NCBI GenBank assembly: GCA_044238935.1
Contig: JBIICI010000014.1
Coordinates: forward strand, 1-47,451
Length of the DNA: 47,451 bases
Source: JBIICI01 sp044238935
GTDB taxonomy: Bacteria; Pseudomonadota; Alphaproteobacteria; Micavibrionales; Micavibrionaceae
Reading direction: 5' to 3'
Of this stretch, positions 25,356-34,272 are shown one piece after another. Each line of letters begins with the position of its first letter. Within the stretch, counting starts at the first letter, position 1. Below the pieces are notes generated by a model. The model had not been told where the DNA came from and did not search any database. It was given only the letters and a program-made list of their open reading frames with translations. The position numbers and the translations under genes were made by a program.

Positions 25356-26455
25356 ATACGCCTTTTCTTGCCGTAAAAAACCTATCTATTGGGGCGTTTC
25401 GATCCTATGATCAGCCGCATATATGGAATGAATTAGATACAAATTTTGTCATTATTACAGGACAAAATGGCGCAGGCAAAACCAATTTATTGGAAGCTGT
25501 TTCTCTCTTATCCCCCGTGCGTGGATTGCGCGGTGCGCCGTTAATTGATCTGCAATCTATCCAAAACACAGATCATGGCTGGTATGTCAGCGCCGAATTG
25601 CAGGATGATCAGCTGGGTGTTGGTTATGATTTAGCGCTTAATAAAAAACAATTGCGTATCAATGGCGACCCCGTCACCAGCCATAATCAATTTTTAGATT
25701 ATTGCAGCTGTATTTGGCTAACACCGCAAATGGATCGACTATTCCAAGATTCCGCATCCCACCGCAGGCGCTTTTGGGATCGTATGATTCACATTTTGGA
25801 CAAAACACATGGATCATCACTCAATCGTTTTGAAAAGTTAATGGCACAGCGCAATAAGTTGTTGAAAGAACCTAAATTAGATTCCCTATGGCTGGATTCA
25901 TTGGAACATCAAATCGCTGCCGAAGGCGTGGTCATTGCTGCCAATCGGTTACAATTTATGACACAGATTCAAATCTGTATTGATCAATCCCTCAATGAGG
26001 CCTTTCCCAAAGCAACCCTGTCATTGCAGGGGCAAGTCGAGCAATGGTTGCGGCATCATACTGCCTTAGAAACAGAGCAATATTACAAAAATGCTCTTAA
26101 GCAAAATCGCCAGAAAGATGCCCAATCAGGCGGCGCACAAACAGGGGTGCATCGTACGGATTTACATGTTGTCTATAGCAAAAAATCAATGGCTGCCGCG
26201 CAATGTTCAACGGGAGAACAAAAGGCATTGTTAATTAGTTTATTCTTAGCCCACGCCCATTTAATCCATTTAAAAAACGGATACGCCCCCATTGTCTTAT
26301 TGGATGAAATCCCCGCTCATTTGGATGAAAATAGACGCGCGGCTTTGTATCATATCCTACATGCCATGAACGCCCAAATCTGGATGACAGGCACGGAGGC
26401 ATCCTTATTTGAACCGTTGCCGAAATCAGTGAATGCGCGTTTTGTTTTATTGTAA
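25352..26455 (+). CDS. recF: DNA replication/repair protein RecF
   Basis: This SMC-like ABC ATPase loads RecA at gapped DNA with RecO and RecR. It shows Walker A GQNGAGKTNLLEAVSLLSPVRGLRG (from residue 37), WLTPQMDRLFQ, GVHRTDLHVVY, the ABC signature STGEQKALLISLFLAHA and Walker B in PIVLLDEIPAHLDENRR. Length of 367 is normal. The start is a GTG in GTGA, overlapping the hflC stop by 4 bases, so translation is coupled to hflC. That is an unusual place for recF, which more often neighbours dnaA, dnaN or gyrB. Confidence 0.93.
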   Translation: MNTPFLAVKNLSIGAFRSYDQPHIWNELDTNFVIITGQNGAGKTNLLEAVSLLSPVRGLRGAPLIDLQSIQNTDHGWYVSAELQDDQLGVGYDLALNKKQLRINGDPVTSHNQFLDYCSCIWLTPQMDRLFQDSASHRRRFWDRMIHILDKTHGSSLNRFEKLMAQRNKLLKEPKLDSLWLDSLEHQIAAEGVVIAANRLQFMTQIQICIDQSLNEAFPKATLSLQGQVEQWLRHHTALETEQYYKNALKQNRQKDAQSGGAQTGVHRTDLHVVYSKKSMAAAQCSTGEQKALLISLFLAHAHLIHLKNGYAPIVLLDEIPAHLDENRRAALYHILHAMNAQIWMTGTEASLFEPLPKSVNARFVLL

Positions 26456-26530
26456 TATATTTTAACACATAATAGCGTTTGTGATCTGGCATCTCTTTGA
26501 TTGACGGCTATGATTTGCATTTTTAAGAAA

Positions 26531-26606
26531 TGGCGCACCCGGCAGGATTCGAACCTGCGATCTTTGCCGCCGGAGGGCAACGCTCTATCCACTAAGCCAC
26601 GGGTGC
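26531..26606 (-). tRNA. tRNA-Arg (anticodon CCG)
   Basis: The minus strand folds as a full cloverleaf: acceptor GCACCCG with CGGGTGC, discriminator G and an encoded CCA (76 bases with CCA), D-arm around GCTTAGTGGATAGAGC, anticodon stem TTGCC/GGCAA with loop CTCCGGC, and T-arm GCAGG-TTCGAAT-CCTGC. The anticodon CCG reads CGG arginine codons. It lies between recF and the PHA depolymerase gene. No integrase or duplicated tRNA 3' end was seen nearby. Confidence 0.97.
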
Positions 26607-26669
26607 GACTTTATTGCAGTTCTTTAAAGCATAAAACGAAAGAGCAATCAAGCGAATGATGGATCTGCC

Positions 26670-28124
26670 TTAAGATTCTTCGCGTTCCGTTTTTTCAGCT
26701 GTGAATTCGGCTGATTTTTCCTGCTGTTTTTGCTGTTTCTCCAGAGCTTTTTTCTTGGCGTGGCTAAAGGCCTTGATGGCTTTGACACTGAATTTTTCAG
26801 CATCCCATTTTTCTGGCATTTTATTATGTTTTTCAGGATTTTTCATGGCAGCAATATCTGTAGCAGGGACGGGGTCTAAACCACCTGTTTGATCAACTGA
26901 GCGTGCAAAGGCACGGATACGTGGCATAATTTGTTCACGCCAACGACGCCCGTTAAAAATCCCGTAATGTCCTACATTTTCTGCAAAATGATGGTATTTT
27001 AGGGTTGGTTTTAAATTTTCACATAAAGCATGTGTTGCTGATGTTTGACCATAGGCAGAAATATCATCATTTTCGCCCTCAATCGTTAAAATCGCTGTCT
27101 TTTTAATTTTTGTTAGGTCAACATCATGTAAAATTTCTGTTTCAGGATCACGCCATTTCATTTTCCCTTTGGGGAGCAAATGACGTTGAAAGACTGTTTC
27201 AACGGTTTGCAGATAAAATTCAGCCGTAATATCCATCACGGCCATATATTCATCATAGAATTTACGGTGGAATTCTGCGGATTCACCATCGCCATCGATT
27301 AAATGATTATAAAATTGGATATGTGATCCAACGTGACGATCCAAATTCATCGACATAAAACCCGATAATTGTAAAAATCCGGGATAAACAGAGCGATAAG
27401 CGCCAGCATAATAAAAAGGCACTTCTGTCACAACGGTATTTTCGAACCAGCTCAATGGGCGCGATTCAGCCAATTCGGTGACTTCGGTTTTAGAAACGCG
27501 GGGATCAATAGGCCCCCCCATTAGGGTAATACTGCGCGGATGAAGGGGATCATTTAAGGATTCCATCAAGGCTGTTGCCGCCAAAACAGGGACAGCAGGT
27601 TGGCAAACGGCAATAACATGCGTTTCTGCACCTAAGAAACGAATAAATTCCATGACATAGGCAATGTAATCATCCAGATTAAAGCGCCCTTCCTTGGTGG
27701 GAACATGTCGTGCATCCATCCAATCGGTGATATAGACATCATGGTGCGGCAATAATGCCTCAACCGTGCCACGCAATAAGGTCGCAAAATGCCCTGACAT
27801 GGGGGCAACAACAAGCACTTTAGGGTCTTTGCGTTTCGTGCTGCGTTCGAAATGCATCAGATGGCAAAATGATTTTTCTAAAACAATTTTTTCTTTAATC
27901 CGTACGTTTTTTCCATCAATTTTCGTATAGGGCAGATCAAAAATGGGTTTTCCAAATCGTCTGGTGCTGCGCTCAAAAACTTCCGAATTCGCGGCTAAAA
28001 TGCGTCCTAATTGTGTATAGGAAATAGGATTCCAAGGGTGTGTAAAAGCAGCATGTGAGAATTCGGCGCTCAGACGGGCAGGGGTTAAGAGGGCATGTTG
28101 AAGATCATATATTTGATAAAACAT
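26670..28124 (-). CDS. phaZ: Intracellular polyhydroxyalkanoate depolymerase
   Basis: It degrades intracellular amorphous PHA granules to release hydroxyacids. The sequence follows PhaZ1-type enzymes along its length: MFYQIYDLQHALLTP, LEKSFCHLMHFER, APMSGHFATLLRGTVEALL, VYITDWMDARHVP, and IAVCQPAVPVLAA with nucleophilic Cys174 in place of the usual serine. MGGPIDPRVSKT, VYPGFLQLSGFMSMN, FYDEYMAVMDITAEFY, GENDDISAYGQT and the His in NVGHYGIFNGRRWRE follow. The last ~70 residues are a Lys/Glu/Gln-rich tail not typical of the core family. It is unlinked to phaC, 14 kb away. Confidence 0.95.
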   Translation of the reverse strand: MFYQIYDLQHALLTPARLSAEFSHAAFTHPWNPISYTQLGRILAANSEVFERSTRRFGKPIFDLPYTKIDGKNVRIKEKIVLEKSFCHLMHFERSTKRKDPKVLVVAPMSGHFATLLRGTVEALLPHHDVYITDWMDARHVPTKEGRFNLDDYIAYVMEFIRFLGAETHVIAVCQPAVPVLAATALMESLNDPLHPRSITLMGGPIDPRVSKTEVTELAESRPLSWFENTVVTEVPFYYAGAYRSVYPGFLQLSGFMSMNLDRHVGSHIQFYNHLIDGDGESAEFHRKFYDEYMAVMDITAEFYLQTVETVFQRHLLPKGKMKWRDPETEILHDVDLTKIKKTAILTIEGENDDISAYGQTSATHALCENLKPTLKYHHFAENVGHYGIFNGRRWREQIMPRIRAFARSVDQTGGLDPVPATDIAAMKNPEKHNKMPEKWDAEKFSVKAIKAFSHAKKKALEKQQKQQEKSAEFTAEKTEREES

Positions 28125-28201
28125 GAATTAAGATCTTTCTTTAAGGCAGGATGAAGCTATACTCTATATTTATTATTCCACTTATAACATGAAATCCTTA
28201 A

Positions 28202-29191
28202 ATGAATATTGATTTTATAAGCGCATTCGTCAATAGAGATGCAATATCACATCATTTATTTTTATTGATCTATGCTTTGGGGCTATCCTTTGTTATGGGG
28301 ATGGGGGCATCTGTTTTAAGGGGGGATGTTTACCCCTTGATTGGTCGTTTATATCCTGTTGGGTTTTTACGTCTTTTGGGACGACTTAATAATCCTAAGC
28401 GCCAAAAGGCTGATTTAATCTTGCGCGGCTTATTGGCGTTTCTTTTGGTCTTAGCGTGCATGGGGGTGTATGGGAGCTTTATTTTCTTTATATCCACAAA
28501 GCTTAATATGCCTATTGATATAGATGTTATTCACATTGTGGTGATCAGCCTGTGTTGTAATATTGGGCAAGCCTTTTCTTTGTTGAATTTCATTCGTCGT
28601 TCTCAACAAGAACAGCGTGGATTTTTCATGTTGGCACGAAGCACCGCAACAGATTATGCAATAGCAGATTCATCACGTCTTTATCGTGAGGCCATTTATC
28701 TTGTCTTTCAATCCTTCTCTATTTATGGCATGGGAATTTGTGTTTTTACCCTTTTATTCGGTGTTTACGGGGCATTATTTTACCATTTTTTGAATTTTAC
28801 AATGGTTTTATGGATGCAGATTCGCCCCAAAAGCCTGTTTATACAGCCTTTATCCGTCATTTTAAGGCTTTTCAATTTTATACCTCATATGCTTTTTAGT
28901 TGTTTGATGGTGGTTGCCTTTATATTTGTGCCTCAAACATCTTTTATTCGTGCGATATTGGCTTTATGCCAATATCAATCCTTTATGCAAGCCCTTGCGC
29001 AGGGGTTAAAGATTGTATTGGGGGGGAATGTCACCAATCAATATGGCATCACATGCCCCAGAGCATGGCTAGGACGAAATACAGATAGCGCACAATTAAA
29101 TATAACGCATATATATCGGGCGTTTTATTTATATTGTATCATGCTTTTATTGATGATTATGGTGATGTTGTTGGGGGTTCGGTTTTTATAA
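28202..29191 (+). CDS. Divergent CobD/CbiB-like integral membrane protein
   Basis: The 329 residues contain at least five hydrophobic membrane segments. The overall pattern recalls CobD/CbiB (adenosylcobinamide-phosphate synthesis) or the related AmpE: DVYPLIGRLYPVGFLRLLGRL near the start, then LARSTATDYAIADSSRLYREAIY, VYGALFYHFLNF, LRLFNFIPHMLFSCLMVVA, and near the end GLKIVLGGNVTNQYG...RAWLG. However, the acidic active-region residues expected in CobD (the RDT and DD-type motifs) are not conserved, so a role in cobalamin synthesis is doubtful. Its last 6 bases overlap the 3' end of cobS on the opposite strand. The family link is my reading of pattern, not a search result. Confidence 0.5.
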   Translation: MNIDFISAFVNRDAISHHLFLLIYALGLSFVMGMGASVLRGDVYPLIGRLYPVGFLRLLGRLNNPKRQKADLILRGLLAFLLVLACMGVYGSFIFFISTKLNMPIDIDVIHIVVISLCCNIGQAFSLLNFIRRSQQEQRGFFMLARSTATDYAIADSSRLYREAIYLVFQSFSIYGMGICVFTLLFGVYGALFYHFLNFTMVLWMQIRPKSLFIQPLSVILRLFNFIPHMLFSCLMVVAFIFVPQTSFIRAILALCQYQSFMQALAQGLKIVLGGNVTNQYGITCPRAWLGRNTDSAQLNITHIYRAFYLYCIMLLLMIMVMLLGVRFL

Positions 29192-30142
29192 TTCTACGCC
29201 AAAGCATCGTTGATAGAATTCTTTAAACAGATCATGCTCACTCTCATCACAGCGATTTAGAAAACTTAAGTGAAATGCTCTATCACAATCATTAAAGATG
29301 GCAATATTTTCCGCCCATGAAATCACGGTGCGCGGTGACATCACCGTTGATACATCACCATTGGCAAAGGCTTGACGCGTTAGGTTTGCCATCTCAATCA
29401 TAGCTTTGAGCATATCCATATCATCATGATTATCAAATTGCGGCACTTTACCCAGAATAATTTTAAGTTCCTTCTCAGGATCAAGATAATTAAGGGCGCT
29501 GACAATATGCCAACGATCCAATTGGGCTTGGTTTAATTGTTGCGTACCGTGATATAGGCCTGTCATATCCCCCAATCCAATCGTATTGGTGGTCGCAAAT
29601 AATCGGAAAGCAGGGTGTGGTTTGATAATTTTATTTTGATCAAGCAAGGTCAGATGACCATTTTGTTCCAAAACACGTTGGATCACAAACATAATATCAG
29701 GGCGCCCTGCATCATATTCATCAAAAACCAGCGCAACGGGGTTTTGTAATGCCCATGGCAACAGGCCTTCTTTAAATTCTGTGATTTGTTTTCCGTCTTT
29801 AATCGCAATTGTGTCTTTGCCCAGTAAATCAAGGCGGCTGACATGGCTGTCCAAATTAATGCGGATACAGGGCCATTTCAAACGGGCGGCGATTTGTTCG
29901 ATATGGGTTGATTTCCCCGTTCCGTGAAATCCTTGGATCATCACGCGGCGATTATGTACAAATCCTGCTAAAATCGCCAGCGTCGTATCGGGATCAAAAA
30001 TATAATCTGGATCAATATCTGGAACATTATCTTGTGTGTCTTTGTACCCTAAGATTTTCCAATCCGTTTGAATGCCAAACAGAGCCTGTGCATCATAAAC
30101 AATATGGGGCATATTCTCAGCCATTTTGCTTTGTTTTTCCAT
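29186..30142 (-). CDS. cobS: CobS-type AAA+ ATPase (cobaltochelatase small subunit family)
   Basis: This is a MoxR/CobS-like AAA+ ATPase, which with CobT and CobN inserts cobalt into hydrogenobyrinate diamide in aerobic cobalamin synthesis. CobS family features are DIDPDYIFDPDTTLAILAGF, Walker A GFHGTGKSTHIEQIAARL (71-79), INLDSHVSRLDLLGKD, Walker B VALVFDEYDAGRPD (Asp141-Glu142), and the sensor FATTNTIGLGDMTGLYHGTQQLNQAQLDRW. Length of 318 is normal. AAGG precedes the ATG. It follows secA by 35 bp. cobT and cobN are not in the window, and cobS is often kept in alphaproteobacteria that lack the pathway, so another role is possible. Confidence 0.9.
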   Translation of the reverse strand: MEKQSKMAENMPHIVYDAQALFGIQTDWKILGYKDTQDNVPDIDPDYIFDPDTTLAILAGFVHNRRVMIQGFHGTGKSTHIEQIAARLKWPCIRINLDSHVSRLDLLGKDTIAIKDGKQITEFKEGLLPWALQNPVALVFDEYDAGRPDIMFVIQRVLEQNGHLTLLDQNKIIKPHPAFRLFATTNTIGLGDMTGLYHGTQQLNQAQLDRWHIVSALNYLDPEKELKIILGKVPQFDNHDDMDMLKAMIEMANLTRQAFANGDVSTVMSPRTVISWAENIAIFNDCDRAFHLSFLNRCDESEHDLFKEFYQRCFGVEL

Positions 30143-30177
30143 TTTTTAACCTTATGGAATTTTTGACGTAAAAAATA

Positions 30178-32904
30178 TTACGCAATCTTTCCATGACAAT
30201 GTTTAAATTTCAATCCACTGCCACAGGGGCAAGATGCATTGCGCGGCATTTTTGACCATGTTTTAGGATCATTTATATCAAATCCTGCATAAGGCAAGGC
30301 TGCGCTGCTGGTACGACGTGGCGCAGATTCTTCTTCGGCAACATAGGCAGGGTCTTGACGGGTTTCCTGTGCCTCTTGGGGGTTCAGGGGGCGTGGCTGT
30401 GTTGCTGCTTGTTGTGCCATAGCTTGGTCTAAATGGCTGATCATGCGTGTGACATTTTCGCTGATTTGGAACAATAACCCTTCAAACATCGCAAAGGCTT
30501 CGGTTTTATATTCATTTAAGGGGTCACGTTGACCAAAGGCACGCAAATTAATGCCTTGGCGTAAATGATCTAAATTATATAAATGTGACTTCCATAATTG
30601 ATCTAAATTATGCATTACCAATAATTTTTCCGTACGACGGAAGGAGTCAACGCCAGCCTCAACAGCTTTATGCGCCAGCAATGTATCAGATTCCGCAATG
30701 ATGCGCTCTTGTAATATTGTGGCATCAATTCCATCTTCTTGTAACCAGCTGCTCAACGGCAGGTCTAAATTTAAGATGCTTTTGCTTTCTTCTGCCAACA
30801 GCTCAATATCCCATTGTTCCGCGTAACTATTGCGTGGAATGGCGCGTGCGACTAAATCTTCGATGACTTCGTGGCGCATATCATCAATAATTTCTTGGAC
30901 GGTATCTCTGGCCATAATGTCGCGGCGTTGGGCATAAATAACCTTGCGTTGATCATTCATCACATCATCAAATTTCAAGAGATTCTTACGGATCTCAAAA
31001 TTTTGTGATTCAACCTTTGTTTGCGCACGTTCCAGCGCTTTGCTAAGCCATGGGTGCGTCAGGGCTTCGTTTTCTTTTAATCCAATACTGCGATTTGCCA
31101 AGACCATTTGTAAGGCCTCAGGGTTAAACAGGCGCATTAAATCATCTTGTAAGGAAATAAAGAAAATTGATTCCCCTTGATCACCTTGGCGTCCTGCACG
31201 ACCGCGCAGCTGATTATCAATGCGGCGTGATTCATGGCGTTCTGTCCCGATAACATATAATCCGCCCGCTGCACGAACGATTTCGCGATCACGCTCAATT
31301 TCCGCCTCAATGGCAGCAATTCTTTTTGTGCGCTCTTCGGGGGATAAATCATGTGGGATTTCTTGTTCAATCCGCATTTCTAAGTTCCCACCCAATTGAA
31401 TATCCGTTCCACGACCTGCCATATTTGTGGCAATGGTAATGGCCGATGGGCGACCTGCTTGGGCAACGATATGGGCTTCTTGTTCGTGGTATCGTGCATT
31501 TAAAACATTGTGGGGGATTTTATGTTTTTTCAATAATTCAGACAATGTTTCTGATTTTTCAATTGAAACCGTTCCCACCAAGCAAGGCTGTTTGCGATCT
31601 AAACATTGTTTGATTAAGTTCAAAACCGCAAGATTTTTTTCTTCTAAATTTTTATAGATTTGATCATCATGATCAATACGGGCAACAGGAACGTTTGTGG
31701 GAATATCAACAACAGCAAGATTGTAAATCTCCATAAACTCGCCCGCCTCAGTCAAGGCTGTTCCGGTCATTCCACATAATTTTGGATATTGACGGAAATA
31801 ATTCTGGAATGTGACGGATGCCAAGGTTTGGTTTTCGCGTTGAATGGTGACTTTTTCTTTGGCTTCTAAGGCTTGGTGTAGACCTTCGGAATAACGGCGT
31901 CCCTCCATCGCACGACCTGTAAATTCATCAATAATGACGACTTTATCATCCTTGATAATATAATCCTTATCCTTTTGGAATAAAGTATAGGCGCGCAGGG
32001 CTTGGTTTACATGATGGACAAGGTTAATATTTTGCATATCGTATAAATTACCGTCTTCCAACAAATGCGCATCCATTAAAAACTGCTCAACTTTTTCTGT
32101 GCCGTCTTCGGTCAGGGCTATGGTGCGGTTTTTCTCATCTAAATCATAATCGGCTTCAGTTAATTGTGGGATTAAGCGATCTACGGCAATATACAAAGCC
32201 GATGAATCGTCGCTGGGGCCTGAAATAATCAAGGGCGTACGGGCTTCATCAATTAAAATTGAGTCGACCTCATCAATCAGTCCAAAATGAAATTCGCGTT
32301 GAACAATTTGTTCGGCGCTGTATTTCATATTGTCACGCAAGAAATCAAAGCCCAGCTCATTATTCGTGGCATAGGTAATATCACACGCATAGGCGGCTTT
32401 GCGTTCAGCATCTGTCAGGCCGTGCACGATGCATCCAACAGTAAGCCCTAAGAAATTATATAATTTGCCCATCCATTCAGAATCACGAGCGGCCAAATAA
32501 TCATTGACAGTGACAACATGCACCCCCTTCGCAGGCAATGCATTAAGGTAAACAGGCAGGGTGGCCATCAAGGTCTTTCCTTCCCCTGTGCGCATTTCTG
32601 CAATTTTTCCTTGGTGTAAGACCATGCCGCCTAACATTTGTACGTCATAATGACGTTTGTTAAAAACACGTTTGGACGCTTCACGCACAACGGCAAAGGC
32701 TTCATGCATGATGTCATCTAAGGTTTCACCTTTTGATAAACGCTCCCGAAATTCAACTGTTTTTTCCTGCAGTTGTGTGTCAGATAGTGCAGAAATGGTA
32801 TTTTCTAAGCCATTGATTGCTTCTAAATCAGGTAACAAGCGTTTGACGGCTCTTTCATTGCTTGTGCCAAAAATTTTCTTTGCAAGGTTCAAAAACATAA
32901 ACAA
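30178..32904 (-). CDS. secA: Preprotein translocase ATPase SecA
   Basis: This is the motor that pushes unfolded preproteins through SecYEG. The ~908-residue protein shows Walker A MRTGEGKTLMATLPVYLNAL (about 104-121), VHVVTVNDYLAARDSEWM, the DEAD-like VDSILIDEARTPLIISG, GTDIQLGGN, and the helicase motif RIDNQLRGRAGRQGDQG. The C-terminal SEC-C zinc motif has C892, C894, C903 and H904. The start is uncertain: a TTG at 32904 has AGGA at 5-base spacing, and an ATG at 32898 has the same AGGA at 11 bases. A linker rich in Gln and Pro precedes the zinc tail. The gene is divergent from the parvulin gene. Confidence 0.97.
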   Translation of the reverse strand: MFMFLNLAKKIFGTSNERAVKRLLPDLEAINGLENTISALSDTQLQEKTVEFRERLSKGETLDDIMHEAFAVVREASKRVFNKRHYDVQMLGGMVLHQGKIAEMRTGEGKTLMATLPVYLNALPAKGVHVVTVNDYLAARDSEWMGKLYNFLGLTVGCIVHGLTDAERKAAYACDITYATNNELGFDFLRDNMKYSAEQIVQREFHFGLIDEVDSILIDEARTPLIISGPSDDSSALYIAVDRLIPQLTEADYDLDEKNRTIALTEDGTEKVEQFLMDAHLLEDGNLYDMQNINLVHHVNQALRAYTLFQKDKDYIIKDDKVVIIDEFTGRAMEGRRYSEGLHQALEAKEKVTIQRENQTLASVTFQNYFRQYPKLCGMTGTALTEAGEFMEIYNLAVVDIPTNVPVARIDHDDQIYKNLEEKNLAVLNLIKQCLDRKQPCLVGTVSIEKSETLSELLKKHKIPHNVLNARYHEQEAHIVAQAGRPSAITIATNMAGRGTDIQLGGNLEMRIEQEIPHDLSPEERTKRIAAIEAEIERDREIVRAAGGLYVIGTERHESRRIDNQLRGRAGRQGDQGESIFFISLQDDLMRLFNPEALQMVLANRSIGLKENEALTHPWLSKALERAQTKVESQNFEIRKNLLKFDDVMNDQRKVIYAQRRDIMARDTVQEIIDDMRHEVIEDLVARAIPRNSYAEQWDIELLAEESKSILNLDLPLSSWLQEDGIDATILQERIIAESDTLLAHKAVEAGVDSFRRTEKLLVMHNLDQLWKSHLYNLDHLRQGINLRAFGQRDPLNEYKTEAFAMFEGLLFQISENVTRMISHLDQAMAQQAATQPRPLNPQEAQETRQDPAYVAEEESAPRRTSSAALPYAGFDINDPKTWSKMPRNASCPCGSGLKFKHCHGKIA

Positions 32905-32945
32905 ACATGTCCTAAAAAATATCGTGTTATTCTATAATATAGAAA

Positions 32946-32974
32946 TGTATAGACGTCTATGTCCAGTAGGTCAA
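32946..32974 (-). promoter_or_regulatory. Candidate secA promoter with internal palindrome
   Basis: On the minus strand TTGACC (32974-32969) and TATACA (32951-32946) are separated by exactly 17 bases, a good sigma-70-like match, about 40 bases upstream of the secA start. The spacer overlaps a perfect 12-bp palindrome, ATAGACGTCTAT (32949-32960), that could bind a dimeric regulator. No transcription start is known. The assignment is by consensus only. Confidence 0.4.
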
Positions 32975-33137
32975 TCATCATTGCAAGCGCTTCCTTAAAA
33001 TATGTGCATAATTTTTTAGGAATAGGGCTTTTTTTTAAGATTTAAATTCGCTACTGTGTGATTCTATTTGTTTGAATACAAAGAATCATTACAATTTCAT
33101 TTACGCCAACCTCATTTTACGATAGTGGGAACTGATA

Positions 33138-34181
33138 ATGTCACAAAATACACAACCTAAAAATAAAATTGCCTTATTTGCAGGCCTCGGTCTTTTGGCT
33201 GTTGTTGCCGTTGGTGGATTGGTCTATACGTCTGGAAAGATTGAAAAGAAAGATCCTGCTGCTGCAACGGATGCTGCAAAAACAGATGTCGCAAGTGATA
33301 GCTTGAATTTAAAAGCCGGCGATCCTGTTATTGCTACAATCAATGGAAAAGAAATCAAGAGATCTGAGGCATTGACCTTGATCAATCAATCTTCTCCCCA
33401 AATTCGTCAGTTGCCTGTTGAAAATTTATTTTTATTAGCGCAAGAGCAATTGATCAATGATTATCTATTGGCCGAAAAAGCCAAAAGCGCGAATTTGGAT
33501 AATGACCCAAAAGTTAAGGAATATTTGGAAGAAGCCAAAAAGCAATATATCAGAAATTTATATTTAGAGCGTGAAATTGATTCACGGATCAATGATGATC
33601 GTTTGCAAAAATCTTTCCAAGATTTGGTTGCTAAACATACCGATGTCGAAGAAGTCAAAGCCAGCCATATTTTGGTTGAAAACGAAGCCACAGCCAAAGA
33701 AGTCTTAACGAAATTGGAAGCAGGGGAAGATTTTGCGAAACTTGCCAAAGAATATTCAAAAGATGCGAATGGTAAAGAAGGCGGTGATTTAGGCTATTTC
33801 ACAGCTGATAAAATGGTTGCTGAATTTTCAAAAGCCGCTTTTGCTTTGAATAAAGGTGAGTATACAAAAGCACCTGTTAAAACACAATTTGGGTATCACT
33901 TGATCAAAGTCGAAGACAAACGCACACAGCCTAAACCAGAGTTCGAAAAAGTTAAGCCACAATTACAAGCCAATATTCGCCGCGAAGTTTTGGTTGAAAT
34001 CTTGAATGAATGGCAATCTGTATCAAAAATTGAAAAATTTGATATTAATGGTGAAAAAGTAAAAGAAGCACCAAAAGCAGATGCAAAAACAGAGGCAACA
34101 GAGGAATCAAAAGAAGAGTCTAAAGACGCCCCTAAAGACGAAAAAACGGAAGAAAAGCCAGAAGAAAAACCAGCTGAATAA
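33138..34181 (+). CDS. Parvulin-type (PpiC) peptidyl-prolyl isomerase, membrane-anchored
   Basis: This is a periplasmic foldase. Residues 9-28 (KIALFAGLGLLAVVAVGGLVY) are a signal anchor. A SurA/PrsA-like N-terminal helical region follows (ATINGKEIKRSEALTLINQ, EQLINDYLLAEKAKSANLDNDPKVKEYLEEA). The PpiC domain is KASHILVENEATAKEVLTKLEAG...FAKLAKEYSKDANGKEGGDLGYFTADKMVAEFSKAAFAL (broken here) ending VKTQFGYHLIKVEDK. The last ~45 residues are a Lys/Glu/Ala low-complexity tail. It is divergent from secA and followed by a terminator. In many alphaproteobacteria argJ and mutT follow this gene; here argJ is absent. Confidence 0.93.
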   Translation: MSQNTQPKNKIALFAGLGLLAVVAVGGLVYTSGKIEKKDPAAATDAAKTDVASDSLNLKAGDPVIATINGKEIKRSEALTLINQSSPQIRQLPVENLFLLAQEQLINDYLLAEKAKSANLDNDPKVKEYLEEAKKQYIRNLYLEREIDSRINDDRLQKSFQDLVAKHTDVEEVKASHILVENEATAKEVLTKLEAGEDFAKLAKEYSKDANGKEGGDLGYFTADKMVAEFSKAAFALNKGEYTKAPVKTQFGYHLIKVEDKRTQPKPEFEKVKPQLQANIRREVLVEILNEWQSVSKIEKFDINGEKVKEAPKADAKTEATEESKEESKDAPKDEKTEEKPEEKPAE

Positions 34182-34216
34182 TTCAGGTTGAATAATCGCT
34201 ATCTATTCTTTATCTT

Positions 34217-34250
34217 AAAAAAGCCTCCTTATCAAAGGGGGCTTTTTTTT
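34217..34250 (+). terminator. Rho-independent terminator after the parvulin gene
   Basis: AAAAAGCCTCC and GGGGGCTTTTT form a GC-cored stem (one G-U type pair) with a short loop, followed by a run of eight T. It lies about 35 bases after the parvulin stop and just before mutT, so mutT probably has its own promoter or depends on read-through. Confidence 0.85.
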
Positions 34251-34272
34251 ATAGATTTTTGAGAAACAAACA

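Noticed and set aside
26531..26606. tRNA-Arg as an integration site for a mobile island
   Set aside because: No integrase, no duplicated tRNA 3' end and ordinary core genes on both sides.
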